A stretch of DNA of 64,000 bases from Spiroplasma culicicola AES-1 (GTDB taxonomy: Bacteria > Bacillota_I > Bacilli_A > Mycoplasmatales > Mycoplasmataceae), in contig NZ_CP006681.1 of NCBI RefSeq assembly GCF_000565175.1, forward strand, positions 1 through 64,000, given 5' to 3'. Position numbers and translations under genes: made by a program. The notes under the pieces were generated by a model. That model made no database searches, was not told where the DNA came from, and saw nothing but the letters and a program-made list of their open reading frames with translations. Positions 25,961 through 36,273 of the stretch are shown here, piece after piece (the first letter of the stretch is position 1; the number at the start of each line of letters is the position of its first letter).

Positions 25961-27312
25961 TGGAATTTAATTTAGATACAAATCAAGAATTAGTTTTAAT
26001 TGACTCAGAAAAAGCAGTTTTGGCAGTTGCGATGCATTCTCCTAAAGCTAGTTTTGATATTTTAACTCAATTACAAGATGAAGATTTTTCACTTGAAAGT
26101 CACAGAGTAATTTTTGATGCTGTAAATCAACTAAGTCAAAATGGACAAGCGCCAACTGTTACAAAAGTAGCTGATTATTTGCAAGAAAAAAAACAATTAG
26201 ATAAGGTTGGGGGAATTGAATATATTTCAGATATTTCAAGTTACTTTTATACTGATGAAGGTTTTGAAGATTATGTACAAATTGTATTTAAAAATTCAAT
26301 TGGAAGACAACTTGATCGTATTTTAGTTCATATTAAACAATTACGTGAAAGTAAATCTCCAATTGAAGAAGTATTTTTTGTTGCACAACAAAAAATTTTA
26401 AATATTAGAACAGAAATTAAAAAAGATGATGCAGTTCCTGTAAAGAGTACTGTTGTTGAAGTTATTAAAAAAATTGAGGATTTAGAAAAAAATGGAGGAG
26501 TTGTAACAGGAGTTCCTTCAGGTTTTACAGATATTGATCAAATTACAAATGGATGACAAAAAGGTGATTTTATTATTTTAGCTGCTAGACCCTCAATGGG
26601 AAAAACCGCTTTTGCTTTAAACTTAGCAGTTAATGCAGCAGAAAGAAAAAAAGGAGTAGCTTTCTTTTCTTTAGAGATGCCCAAAGAACAATTAGTTCAA
26701 CGTATTTTATCTTCAGTTTCAGGAATTGATTCAGGAGCATTAAGAAATGCTCAAGGATTGACAACAGAAAAATGAACCAGAATTACATCTGGAGGAGAGC
26801 AAATTAAACAAATGAATATTGTTATTGATGATTCTCCAGGAATTACAGTCTTACAATTACAATCAAAACTAAGAAAAATGAAACGTGATTTTGATATTGA
26901 AGTATGTTTTATTGACTACTTACAATTAATTTCTGCAATGCAAGGTCGATTTGAAAGTCGTCAAAATGAAGTTGCAGCAATTTCAAGACAATTGAAAAAA
27001 ATTGCTCGTGAATTGAACATTCCAATTATTTGTCTTTCACAGTTATCTCGTAGTGTTGAAAAAAGAGAAGAAAAAACACCTTTGATGTCAGATTTACGTG
27101 ATTCAGGAGCGATTGAACAAGATGCCGATATTATTATGTTCCTATATAGAGATGCATATTATAAAGCAAAAGAATATAATATGGGTGATGATAACCCCAC
27201 TGATGAAACTGATGTTATTATTTCAAAACACCGTAACGGAGCAACTGGAGTTGTAAAAGTTAACTTCATGAGAAATTATGGTAAGTTTGTTGATCAGTCA
27301 AAAAATTCATAA
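25960..27312 (+). CDS. dnaB: Replicative DNA helicase
   Basis: 450-residue hexameric 5'-3' helicase that unwinds the fork (DnaC in Bacillus naming). The N-terminal helical domain begins around ..[13 protein letters not shown]. The RecA-like core has Walker A RPSMGKT (210-216), FSLEMP, the Walker B aspartate in CFIDYLQLI and the LSQLSR segment, with [13 protein letters not shown] near 370-380. One intein-prone site, the P-loop, is uninterrupted. rplI-dnaB coupling is standard in Firmicutes. Confidence 0.96.
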
Positions 27313-27332
27313 TAAATTAATTTAAAAAATAA

Positions 27333-27338
27333 GGTAGA
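27333..27338 (+). promoter_or_regulatory. Candidate -10 element for the lipoprotein gene
   Basis: TAGAAT about 36 bases before the lipoprotein ATG, with AAAGAGGT as SD (about 27357-27364). No firm -35 element. Confidence 0.4.
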
Positions 27339-27373
27339 ATATTAGATAGATATTACAAAGAGGTCGAAACAAA

Positions 27374-28633
27374 ATGAAAAGATTATTAGCAGGTTTAGCA
27401 GCAGTTACTTTAACTACTTCATCAGTTGCAAGTGTTGTTGCTTGTCAAACAAAAGCAATTCCATTAGAAATTAAAATTGATGGATTCAAATATTGAGATA
27501 AAGAAACTGGACAATTAGTTAATGAATCGAATGAAAATACAGAGGCTGCTACTTCAATATATGATAATGCCTTTACAGGAAAAATTGCAAGTGTTGGCTA
27601 TCAGTTACTTAATGCAATTACTTTTAGTGATTTAAAATATGCAGATCAAAGTAAACTAGCAGAAGCCAAAGAGACTATTGGTGAAGCTGGACTTAAATTA
27701 TCATTAGATAATTTAAAAGACATTGAAACTGCAGAAGGAGATTTAGAAGAATTTTTAGCATCTTATACTGCACCAAGAAATACTAATTTTACAGCAATTG
27801 ATTTTAAAACAAAATCAAATAACACATTTAATATTGGAGACACACCAGTATTTTTAGTCGATAGAACTTATAAAGAAAATAAACTTGTTGAAGATAAAAT
27901 AGTTGATGGATTTGATTATGAATCACCAGAGGGAGGAGATTGGTTTTCAAAATTAGAAGATCAAAATTCCGAATTAGTAACTCCTTTAAATAATTTAAAA
28001 ACTGGAAGTAAAGTATCTGAATGAAAGGATGCATTAGGATTAACAGAAGAAGAATTTAAAGAAAAATTAGAAAAAACAAATTCTGGAGATGACAAATTAA
28101 CTGATGCAGAAACAACACAAGCAAAATCATTTTTTACAAAAATGAAAGATGTATCTGAAAAAGAAGTTAAATTAATGGGAAGTTTTAGTATTCCAACAAC
28201 AATTAATAAAACTATTGTGCCTGCTGATGAAGAAGGACAAAAAAATGCTGATGAAATCTCAAATGAATGATCTCTTTATTCATCAACAACAGGTGAAGGT
28301 GAAGATAATGGTATTAAAATAAATACTGCAAATACATTTGTTTATAATAAAGGTGGCAGCTTTGCAGATCTTGAATTAACATTTACAGATGAAGAAAAAG
28401 AATTTTCTATTACTTATTCTGGATTAAATAATATCGTTTTAAGCTATGCACTTAATGGTTTTGCTTTAAAAACTGGAAGTGGAAAAGAAGAAAGAACAGA
28501 TAAATATGTTTATTGATATGAACCATATACATATTCATTTGATGCGCAAAAAAGTGCAGCAGGAAATAAAGATATTTTTAATGAATTAGCAGGATTTGAT
28601 CCAACAACTAATATTACAATTTCCAAAAAATAA
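27374..28633 (+). CDS. Predicted surface lipoprotein, unknown function
   Basis: 419-residue protein with a lipoprotein signal: basic MKR, a hydrophobic Ala/Leu/Thr stretch and lipobox VVAC with acylated Cys24. The mature part is Glu/Lys/Thr/Asn rich, with no recognised domain and no further membrane segment. It should be anchored on the outer face of the single membrane. The reading frame is open only with UGA as Trp (for example near 27496, 28020 and 28266), plus one TGG at 27941. It lies between dnaB and another lineage-specific gene, so it is an insertion in the ancestral order. Confidence 0.85.
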
Positions 28634-28667
28634 AGAGCAATAAAAGTGGGTAAAATATGAGATAATA

Positions 28668-28673
28668 TATAAT
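28668..28673 (+). promoter_or_regulatory. Candidate -10 element for the Q/N-rich protein gene
   Basis: TATAAT 18 bp before ATG 28692, leaving a very short leader whose SD is GAGGG at 28681-28685. Confidence 0.5.
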
Positions 28674-28691
28674 GAGAATCGAGGGCTAACG

Positions 28692-29927
28692 ATGAATTGT
28701 TACATACGTCTGAATAATGGCAATTACGAAGTTGTTGATGGAAACACCAACAAAACTATAGCAACTTTTGTGAGTGAATTTGATGCTCACAAATTTTTGC
28801 AGTCTTATTTAAATAGTGTGTATGGAGCACAGCCACCAATTCAACCACAGCAATTTGTACCAATGCCAATGTATTCAGTTCCAATGGTTTCATATGGTAT
28901 GCCAATGATGATGCCACAATCTGGATATGCACCTCAACAAGCATATGGTCAACCAGGTATGCCAACAAATTATGGTCAACCAAATAATGGAATGATGATG
29001 CAACAAGGCAATAATATGGCACAACAACCACAACAAAATAATGGTTATCCAATTGCTGGAATGGGAAATGGTCAATTTAACAATAGTTCAGCGGGATATC
29101 AACAATATCCACAAGACGATTCTAATAATGGACACAAAAAACAGGGTGTAGATATTTTTGATGATACTACTTTAACTTTTGACATGAGTGCATTTGATGA
29201 AGATAAAATTGGGGCAATTATTCAAGATAATTCTTTGATGATAAATAATACAGATGATGATAGCTTAGGTGAAGTTTCTCTTTATAGTAAAAAAGACAAA
29301 CTACAAGGAGAAAAGAAATCAAAAAAAATAGAGGACGAAACTCTCGTTAATGTAAGTTTTAGAAAAGAAGACGACCTTTACAACATTGACAGGTTACAAT
29401 TGAAAAAGGCAGAGGCTCAAATGGATGTTATTGATGATTATGATCTAGATAACATGAGTTCGATTGTAGTGAGTGAAAGTCCTAATGAAGATGTTTGAGC
29501 ACAAAACATAAAACAAACTAGTGACGTTAACAAACATAACAAACAAAATTCACATTTTGAAAAAGAAAAAAATAGTAATTCTGCTTTAGATATAAATTCT
29601 AAAGTTCAACCTTTAAATGAAAATGTTAAAGTTGAAACAAATGAATCTCAGAACAGATATAATGAAGAACCAAATAATGCATCAATTACTTCATTATATG
29701 AAAAAAACTTAATTCCTGATGATATCGTTGTTCCTAAAAAAGATGATAATTTAATTGACTTGGGACCAGTTGAAGAGGATGACGAAGTTTTTTCAACTCC
29801 AAGAAGAGATGCAGAACAAGATGATTTTGAGAACTTTTCTTTATCAAAAGGTGATAAAAAAGCATTAAAAAAACGCAAAAAGGCTGAAGAAGCAAGCAGA
29901 AAGAAATATAGTAAGCTATTGAAATAA
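28692..29927 (+). CDS. Unknown protein with prion-like Q/N/P/M/G-rich segment
   Basis: 411-residue protein that I do not recognise. Residues 1-42 form a small compact-looking N-terminal segment (NGNYEVVDGNT, then DAHKFLQSYL). Residues 44 to about 145 are low complexity, built from Gln, Asn, Pro, Gly, Met and Tyr, with repeated YGQP, PMP and QQ blocks and almost no charge. The middle is acidic and probably disordered. The last 25 residues are strongly basic (KKALKKRKKAEEASRKKYSK). No signal peptide or membrane segment. ung starts one base after its stop. Confidence 0.8.
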
Positions 29928-29928
29928 T

Positions 29929-30597
29929 ATGAATGCAATTTTTAAGGGCATATACCCAGAATGAATTAAATTATTTGAAGAAAATAATATTTTAATTGAT
30001 ATTCAAAACACATTGGATAAAATAACAGATTTTAATAATGTTTTTCCTCCTAAAGAAAACATCTTTAGGATTTTTACTTTAATTAAACCAGAAGATGTTA
30101 AAATAGTTATTATTGGTCAAGACCCATATCACACTAAAGGAAGTGCAAATGGAATTGCTTTTAGTGTTTCAAATAATGTAAAAACTCCTCCAAGTTTAAA
30201 AAATATATTTAAGGAATTAAAAAATGATCTAAATATTGATCATTTTGATAATAATGATTTATCACAATGAGTTAAACAAGGAGTATTGCTAATAAATACA
30301 ATCTTTACAGTCAAAGAATCTCAACCAGGTTCTCATAAAAATATTGGATGAGAACAAATTGTTGTTAAAATTCTAAATTGCATAAATAAAATAAACACTA
30401 ATATTATTTATTGTTTGTGGGGAAATTATGCAAAAAACTTATATAATAATCTTGATACAAAAAGTGAATATTGCATTATTTCAATGCATCCTTCACCTTT
30501 TAGTTACAAAAATGGATTTGAAAATTCAAAACCTTTTTCCAAGATTAATGGTATTCTTAATGAAATGAGAATTAGGACTATTGATTGACAAAAGTAG
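29929..30597 (+). CDS. ung: Uracil-DNA glycosylase, family 1
   Basis: 222-residue glycosylase removing uracil from DNA. The water-activating loop GQDPYH is at residues 63-68 (catalytic Asp65) and the Leu-intercalation loop HPSPFS at 187-192 (His187). LINTIFTV and CLWGNYA match the uracil pocket strands. Length is normal. Trp164 is encoded by TGG, rare in this window. It follows the Q/N-rich gene with a 1-bp gap, so they probably share a transcript. Confidence 0.94.
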
Positions 30598-30609
30598 AGG
30601 AGTATTAAC

Positions 30610-31530
30610 ATGCAAACAATTGCAGAATATTTATTAAATGGCAATAATTTAGCCTATATTGCTTCAGGGGCAATGGGAATATTAATTGTTGCATATATAA
30701 TTTATAATTCTCTTTCTTTTTTAATTTTAAAAGAACGTTATCATGGAATTAGATTTACAACTAAAAACATTGCCTATATTACAATGTTTACAGCAGTTTC
30801 AGTTAGTGTGACTGTTGTTATTTCATTAACTGTTCCAATTACAGTCTTTCCCCCAATTAGAATTGCTTTTGAGGGGGTTATGGTAAAAATTACTGGATTT
30901 ATTTTTGGTCCAATCGTTGGAGTAATTGTTGGTTTAATTACAGAAATTTTGGTTATGATTTTTGTGCCTTCATTTATTCATCCAGCATTTATTATTGTAA
31001 TTATATGTTATGGTTTTGTTGCTGGAATTGGTTCAAGTTTCTTAAGAGTTGGAAAAGGAAATAATTGAGTTATTATTGCTTTAATCAATATCTTTTTAAT
31101 TGGTTTTGCATTGGTAATGGTATTTTTAATTGATTCATTACCAGAATTAAATGCAAAAGGTGAACCATATGATATTGGTGGATTTAGTCCAACAGTTTTT
31201 AAATGAATTTTTCTTGCTTCAATTTTCTTATGTATTTTTGTTGTATGAGCTTTAACGATCTTTATGGCTGCAAAAGGTCATAAAAAAACACTAAATATTT
31301 TATTGCCAATTATTTTATTTGCAACAGCATCTGAATATTTAGTAACTTCAATTATTTCTGCTTGGGGAGATTATGGATTCTTAGGTTTAGAACAAGATGC
31401 TGACTTAAATGGATATTTTATAATGTTATTAAGTAGGCTAATTCAAGCACCACTAAAAATATTATTTAATTCTACGGTTTTATATTATACATATAAAGCT
31501 GTTTCGCCACTAATCAAAAGAGATAGATAG
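30610..31530 (+). CDS. ECF transporter S component, FolT-like
   Basis: 306-residue membrane protein with six or more hydrophobic segments: about 12-40, 54-75, 95-120, 120-145, 155-175 and 200-220, plus C-terminal ones. The stretch GVMVKITGFIFGPIVGVIVG resembles substrate-binding (S) subunits of energy-coupling-factor vitamin transporters, and the Mollicute versions are usually annotated as folate-type. Substrate is inferred only. No ECF A or T genes are adjacent, as expected for a shared group II module. AGAGGAG precedes the ATG. Confidence 0.7.
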
Positions 31531-31546
31531 GTAAAGGGTTAAGTTT

Positions 31547-32878
31547 ATGAAAATATATGATTCATTATCAACTGAATATAAAGAAATTGATGTTCCTAAA
31601 GTATGTATTTACAATTGTGGTCCAACAGTATACAACTATATTCATATTGGCAATGCAAGACCATTGATTCTAAGTGACCTAGTAATAAGATTTTTAGAAT
31701 ATAGAAATATAAAATATAAATATTTATTAAATATTACAGATATTGATGACAAAATTATTGATCGTGCAGAAATTGAAAAGATTGAAGAAGAAGAATTAAC
31801 AAAATTCTATACTAAAGCTTTTCTTGACGATTTAGATGGTTTAAATATTAATAGACCAACTGCAATTATTCCAATATCTGAAAGAATAAATGAAATTATT
31901 GATTTTATTGATGCTTTAATTAATGATGAATTTGCTTATGAAGTTGATGGAAATGTTTATTTTGATGTAAATAAAATGGAAAACAAATATGGTAATCTTT
32001 CAAAACAGAAACTAGAAGAGTTAGAAGTTGGAAATAGAGTTGAAGAGGATTTAAACAAAAGAAATCCTTTTGATTTTGTTTTATGAAAAAAAACAGAAAA
32101 AGGAAAAAAATGATTATCAAAATGAAGTCTAGGAAGACCTGGATGGCATACTGAATGTGCTTTACTAATTGATTCATTCTTTAAATATCCAATTGATATT
32201 CACGTTGGGGGAATTGATTTAAAATTTCCTCACCATGAAAACGAAAGAATTCAATACTTAGCAAAAAATTCACGTGAGATCACTAATGTGTGAATGCACA
32301 ATGGTCACCTTTCAATTGATAATGTAAAAATGTCTAAATCTTTAAATAATACAATTCTTGTTAAGGACTTTATTGAAGAGTATGGAAACAATACCTTAAG
32401 GTATATGTTTTTAAATACTAATTACAAACAACCATTAAATATAACAAAAGATTTAATTGAACATTCACAAGAGTGATGTCAAAAAATCCAAAATATTTTA
32501 AAACAAGTAAACTGAATGCAACGTGTTGGAGATATTAGTTTTAATAATCAAACACCAATTGATGATGATTTTAATTCATACAAATACATGACAAAATTTA
32601 GAACTTATTTTAAAGATGATTTAAATACACCGATGATTATTACTTTAATTGATGAGATGTCAAAAAACTTAAATAAACAAATTAGGTCAAAAGTTGTTGA
32701 TTTAACTTATGAAAAACTAATCAAAATTTTAAGAGTATTGGGATTTAAATTTGAAATTAAAGATATTGATAATAAAACAGTTAAAAAAATAACTGAGTGA
32801 AAAAAACTAGTGGCTGAAAAAAACTTTGAAAAAGCTGATAAATTAAGAGATGAATTGAAAAAGGAAAATATAATCTAA
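31547..32878 (+). CDS. cysS: Cysteinyl-tRNA synthetase
   Basis: 443-residue class I synthetase charging tRNA-Cys. The zinc ligand Cys24 is in [10 protein letters not shown] and the HIGN motif (33-36) replaces HIGH. The cysteine-selective zinc site is seen in [11 protein letters not shown] and [13 protein letters not shown] is at 261-265. Shorter than the E. coli enzyme at the anticodon end but normal for Mollicutes. It starts the ancestral block cysS-rlmB-sigH-rpmG-secE-nusG. The start overlaps nothing; AAAGGG lies upstream. Confidence 0.96.
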
Positions 32879-33603
32879 TGAAAAAAAATATAATTTATGG
32901 AAAGAACCCAGTTCAAAATACAATTTTACATTTTAGTCATGAGATTAAAGAAATATATATCCAAAAAGGATTTGCTTTTGATAATGAAGTTTTTAACGTA
33001 ATTAAAAATAATAACATCAAGTGAACTTCACTTGAAAAACAAGAATTTAATAATTTAATTCAAGAAAAAATAAACCATCAAGGGATATTTGCAGAAATTA
33101 AAGATTATAAATATAGTGATTTAAAAGATATTATAAGCAAAAATGAAACTAAAAGCACAATTTTAGTATTAGATAGAATTCAAGATCCAAATAACTTTGG
33201 TGCAATTATTCGAACAGCTACTTTATTTGGAGTTAATGGAATAATTATTCTTGATCACAATCAAGTTGAAGTTACTCCTGCAGTTATTAAAGCATCAGCA
33301 GGAACTATCTATAATATTGCAATTGTCAAGGTTTCTAATTTAAGTAATGCTTTAAATACTTTAAAAAGTTATGGTTATTGAACATATTGTTCAAACATTT
33401 CTGATGAATCACAAGATATAACAAAAATAGCTTTTGATAATAAAAGCGCAATAATATTAGGAAATGAAGGAGAAGGTGTTATGAAAAAACTTATTTCACA
33501 ATCTGACTTCAACTTTATTATTCCAACCAATAATACAATTGATTCTTTAAATGTTTCGGTTGCAACAGGAATTATCTTATTTGCTCGAAGTTTAAATGAG
33601 TAA
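32878..33603 (+). CDS. rlmB: 23S rRNA 2'-O-methyltransferase, TrmH/RlmB family
   Basis: 241-residue SPOUT methylase. The N-terminal small domain starts YGKNPV, the family substrate-binding domain. The knot motifs are LDRIQDPNNFGAIIRTA (about 100-116), LGNEGEGV (around 199) and SLNVSVATGI near the end. RlmB methylates G2251 in the peptidyltransferase region; the target here is inferred. It overlaps cysS by one base and sigH by 8 bases. The mrnC gene normally between cysS and rlmB is absent. Confidence 0.9.
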
Positions 33604-34216
33604 TAGATTAAACGATATTATTTATCATGTTGTTCACAATGAATTTCCTGAATTAGGAGATGAACAATATCTTATGGTTATAAATTCAATTAGATCGGAA
33701 ATATTTAGATATATTTTTGCTAATGGTGATCTAAATATTGAACCAGAGGAATTATTAACAACAACATATTTGGCTTTAAAAGAAGTTAAAGCTAAATTTA
33801 ATAATATGAGGGGTACTAAATTAACCTCCTATATCATTTATATTGTAAAAAGAAGACTTGCAGATTTTGTAAGAACTTTTCGTCGAAAGGAAAAGTTAGA
33901 ATATATAGCAAAAATTTGTGGTTATAAAGATAGTAGCGAACAACAATTGAATCCATTTGAATTAATGGCAGATTTTCATGTAAGTCGCAATTACCAATCA
34001 TTTGAAATGATGAAAAATATTTTAGATTCAATTGTTATTTATATACAACAATTGGATAATCCAATTGAAAAAGAAGCACTGAAATATGTTTGTGCTGGAG
34101 AAAGTAAAACTTTTGTTTGTTGCACATTAAATATAACAAGAAGACAACTTGAGAGATACATTAATCATTTAAAAAATTACTTAATTAGTTTAATAAATGG
34201 GTCAAGTAATATATAA
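33596..34216 (+). CDS. SigH-like RNA polymerase sigma factor
   Basis: 206-residue sigma-70-family protein. Region 2 is recognisable around ELLTTTYLALKEVKAKFNN... LTSYIIYIVKRRLADFVR (about 48-91). Region 4, with a degenerate helix-turn-helix, spans about 145-195 (ALKYVCAG... CTLNITRRQLERYINHL). Sequence similarity to SigH is weak by eye, but the locus is exact: Firmicutes sigH sits between rlmB/yacP and rpmG-secE-nusG. It overlaps rlmB by 8 bp. It would be an alternative sigma factor in an organism with very few regulators. Confidence 0.78.
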   Translation: MSNRLNDIIYHVVHNEFPELGDEQYLMVINSIRSEIFRYIFANGDLNIEPEELLTTTYLALKEVKAKFNNMRGTKLTSYIIYIVKRRLADFVRTFRRKEKLEYIAKICGYKDSSEQQLNPFELMADFHVSRNYQSFEMMKNILDSIVIYIQQLDNPIEKEALKYVCAGESKTFVCCTLNITRRQLERYINHLKNYLISLINGSSNI

Positions 34217-34217
34217 T
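34212..34217 (+). promoter_or_regulatory. Candidate -10 element for rpmG-secE-nusG
   Basis: TATAAT overlapping the sigH stop codon, 29 bp ahead of rpmG. It would let the ribosomal/secretion genes be transcribed apart from sigH. Confidence 0.5.
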
Positions 34218-34245
34218 TATGTGGTAAGAAAAGAGTTGTTTTATT

Positions 34246-34404
34246 ATGTCGCAAAGTAAGAAAAAAATTATTTTGGTTTGTGAAGATTGTTTATCTAGAA
34301 ATTACAGTATTCAAAAAAGTACGCTTTCTCAAAGAGAAAGATTAGTTATTAAGAAATTTTGTAGAACTTGTAATGCTCACACAACCCATAAGGAGACACG
34401 ATAG
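34246..34404 (+). CDS. rpmG: 50S ribosomal protein L33, zinc-binding form
   Basis: 52-residue L33, too short for most ORF screens. It is the zinc-ribbon (C+) form, with CEDC at 12-15 and CRTC at 39-42, and ends [11 protein letters not shown], the family C terminus. Preceded by a poor SD (AAGAG). The stop is followed two bases later by secE. Position rpmG-secE-nusG is universal in Firmicutes. Confidence 0.93.
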   Translation: MSQSKKKIILVCEDCLSRNYSIQKSTLSQRERLVIKKFCRTCNAHTTHKETR

Positions 34405-34406
34405 TA

Positions 34407-34823
34407 ATGGATAACAAAGCTGAAAAAAAAGCTAAAGAGAAATTAGATAAAATTGCCCAAAAGCAAGCTTTAAAAGAACAAAAGAAACTTGAAAAAGATA
34501 GCAAGAAAAAACAAATTGAAGAGCTTTATAAACAACTTGATGGAGACAAAGGTCTTACAAAAGAAGAAAAAATAAAAAAAGCTAAAGAAAAGAAAATTAA
34601 AAAGGAAAAAGAAAAAATTAACTATAAATTAGCAATTAAAGAAATGCCTGTTAAAATGCTAAAAGAAGTTAATAAAATTAAATGATCTGATCGTAAAAAT
34701 TTAGGTCAAAAATTTACATGAGTTATTGTTTTCCTATTAATATTTGGTATATTCTTTTATGCAGTTGATTTAGGTCTACAATATTTATTTGATTTACTAA
34801 AAATTGTAGATCTAACAGGTTAG
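34407..34823 (+). CDS. secE: Preprotein translocase subunit SecE
   Basis: 138-residue SecE, the clamp subunit of the SecYEG channel. The conserved part is the C-terminal single membrane helix (about 103-128) preceded by EVNKIKWSDRKNL, the amphipathic helix signature. The first 75 residues are an unusual, almost purely Lys/Glu-charged extension likely to be a coiled coil; Firmicutes SecE is usually about 60 residues. The stop is followed by AGGAGG and nusG. Confidence 0.92.
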
Positions 34824-34835
34824 GAGGAAATAAAA

Positions 34836-35459
34836 ATGGAAGATAATTTAATGCAATTAGAAGATGAACTAAGTTCATACAAAGGACAATGATTTGTAAT
34901 CAATTGTAATAGTGGACACGAAGAAAGAGTTAGAGGAGACTTATTACAAAAAGTTGAAACTTCTTCTTTAGAAGATCGTATTTTTGATATAAGAATTTCA
35001 AAAGCTCCAGTTGTTGGAAAAAACAATAAGATTACAGATAAAAATAAATATCCTGGTTATATTTTTATTAATATGTTAATGACAGATGAAACATGATTTA
35101 TTGTTAGAAATACTCCTGGAGTTACAGGATTTATTGGATCATCTGGAAAAGGTGCAAAACCTTTCCCATTAACAATTGAAGAAGTTTCAAGAATGCTTGC
35201 ACCAACTGTTGATGAAAGTACAAAGAAATCAAAATCAGGACAAGGACAACAACAAAAAAAAGAAAAAGTACTATATACTGCAGATTACAAATTAAAAGAT
35301 GTAGTGCTTGTAAAAGATGGTCCATTTGCACAAGTTGAAGGACAAGTTATGGATATGGATTATGAAAAAGGAATTGCTGTTGTAAACATTGAATTATTTG
35401 GACGTATTACTCCAACTGAATTTGAATTTTCAAACTTAGAATTAGCTTATAAACTATAA
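34836..35459 (+). CDS. nusG: Transcription termination/antitermination factor NusG
   Basis: 207-residue NusG. The NGN domain starts at about 18 (QWFVINCNSGHEERV) and includes the KYPGYIFINM and RNTPGVTGFIG signatures. A KOW domain occupies the C terminus (VVLVKDGPFAQVEGQV). The linker between them has a Lys/Gln/Ser-rich insertion (about 128-145). AGGAGG at 34822-34827 overlaps the secE stop. Confidence 0.96.
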
Positions 35460-35463
35460 TTTT

Positions 35464-35495
35464 AAATAACTTTGTAAATCAAAGTTATTTTTTTT
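35464..35495 (+). terminator. Terminator after nusG
   Basis: Perfect 10-bp stem AATAACTTTG / CAAAGTTATT, loop TAAAT, followed by six more T residues. It cuts the normally continuous nusG-rplK transcription unit. Confidence 0.92.
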
Positions 35496-35527
35496 ATGTA
35501 TTATCAATAAAGAAGGAGAAAGCATAG

Positions 35528-36040
35528 ATGAAAACAGTAAAAATTAAAATTATTTTAAATGATGGAAGAATAATGAATGCAGATTTATTTCCAGAATATG
35601 CCCCAATTAGTGTTGAAAACTTTATTAATTTAATAAAAAATAAATATTTTGATGGATTAATTTTTCACAGAGTTATAAAAGGATTTATGATTCAAGGTGG
35701 AGGAATGAATTTAGAAATGCAAGAAAAAAGTGGATTGACTCCAATTAAAGGTGAATTTTCAATTAATGGATGAAATAAAAATGCTACAACTTTAAAACAT
35801 GAACCAGGTGTTCTATCAATGGCAAGAACTAATGTAATGGATAGTGCAACAAGTCAATTTTTTATTGTAACTGGTGATGCAAAATTCTTAGATGGACAAT
35901 ATGCTTCATTTGGAAAACTTGCAGATCAAGAAAGCTTAAATGTGGCTTTAGAAATTGAAAATGTTCCAACAACTAACAAGGGATATCATGATGATGTTCC
36001 AGTGGAGCCAATTATTATTAAAACTATTGAATTGGTTTAA
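35528..36040 (+). CDS. ppiB: Peptidyl-prolyl cis-trans isomerase, cyclophilin type
   Basis: 170-residue cytosolic cyclophilin catalysing proline isomerisation. The active-site residues are visible in [13 protein letters not shown] (Arg of the FHR motif), [15 protein letters not shown] and FGKL. There is no signal peptide. It lies as an insertion between nusG and rplK, with its own SD (GAAGGAGAA). One UGA-Trp at about 35771. Confidence 0.94.
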
Positions 36041-36069
36041 TAATTTTTTCCAAAAATTTATAAAAAAAG

Positions 36070-36097
36070 TGGAAATTATTAAATTATAAGTTATAAT
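36070..36097 (+). promoter_or_regulatory. Promoter of the candidate small RNA
   Basis: TGGAAA (36070-36075) as a 4/6 -35 element and a consensus TATAAT (36092-36097), 16 bp apart. The predicted start is the GGG run near 36104. Confidence 0.6.
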
Positions 36098-36103
36098 AAT
36101 TAT

Positions 36104-36239
36104 GGGTATAAAGCCCACATAATAATGTCTTAAAAGTAATGAATTTTTCAAAAGGATGTTGGATCCTCAAGAGGACGATACGACTAATAATTTTATAATG
36201 AGTGATGAATAATTAACTAACCTTAGGGTTAGTTTTTTT
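36104..36239 (+). ncRNA. Candidate small non-coding RNA, unknown class
   Basis: About 135-nt transcript bounded by a TATAAT promoter and a strong terminator. It begins GGGTATAAAGCCC, which can close a small 5' hairpin. It has an internal palindrome TCCTCAAGAGGA at about 36163-36174, flanked by GTTG and CGAC, which can extend the stem. It ends in the terminator hairpin at 36215. It does not match tRNA, tmRNA, RNase P or SRP RNA. It could instead be a 5' leader whose terminator regulates rplK, but a separate rplK promoter follows. Mycoplasma small RNAs such as MCS4 are a thought, untested. Confidence 0.5.
36215..36239 (+). terminator. Terminator of the candidate small RNA
   Basis: Stem AACTAACC / GGTTAGTT, loop TTAG, then a run of T residues (36233-36239). 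It lies upstream of the rplK promoter, not downstream of any coding gene. Confidence 0.88.
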
Positions 36240-36258
36240 ATCTTTAAATTAAAAAATG

Positions 36259-36267
36259 TGATATTAT
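36259..36267 (+). promoter_or_regulatory. Extended -10 promoter for rplK-rplA
   Basis: TGATATTAT. The same nonamer with similar A-rich upstream sequence lies before the rplJ leader (39252-39260). Confidence 0.65.
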
Positions 36268-36273
36268 TATTTA

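Noticed and set aside
36041-36085. TAATAATTT...AAATTATTA inverted repeat after ppiB as its terminator
   Set aside because: Arms are bulged, far apart and not followed by T residues.
36158-36214. 18-codon acidic reading frame within the small RNA candidate
   Set aside because: The purine run abuts the ATG with no spacing, and there are no homologues I know; an RNA fits better.
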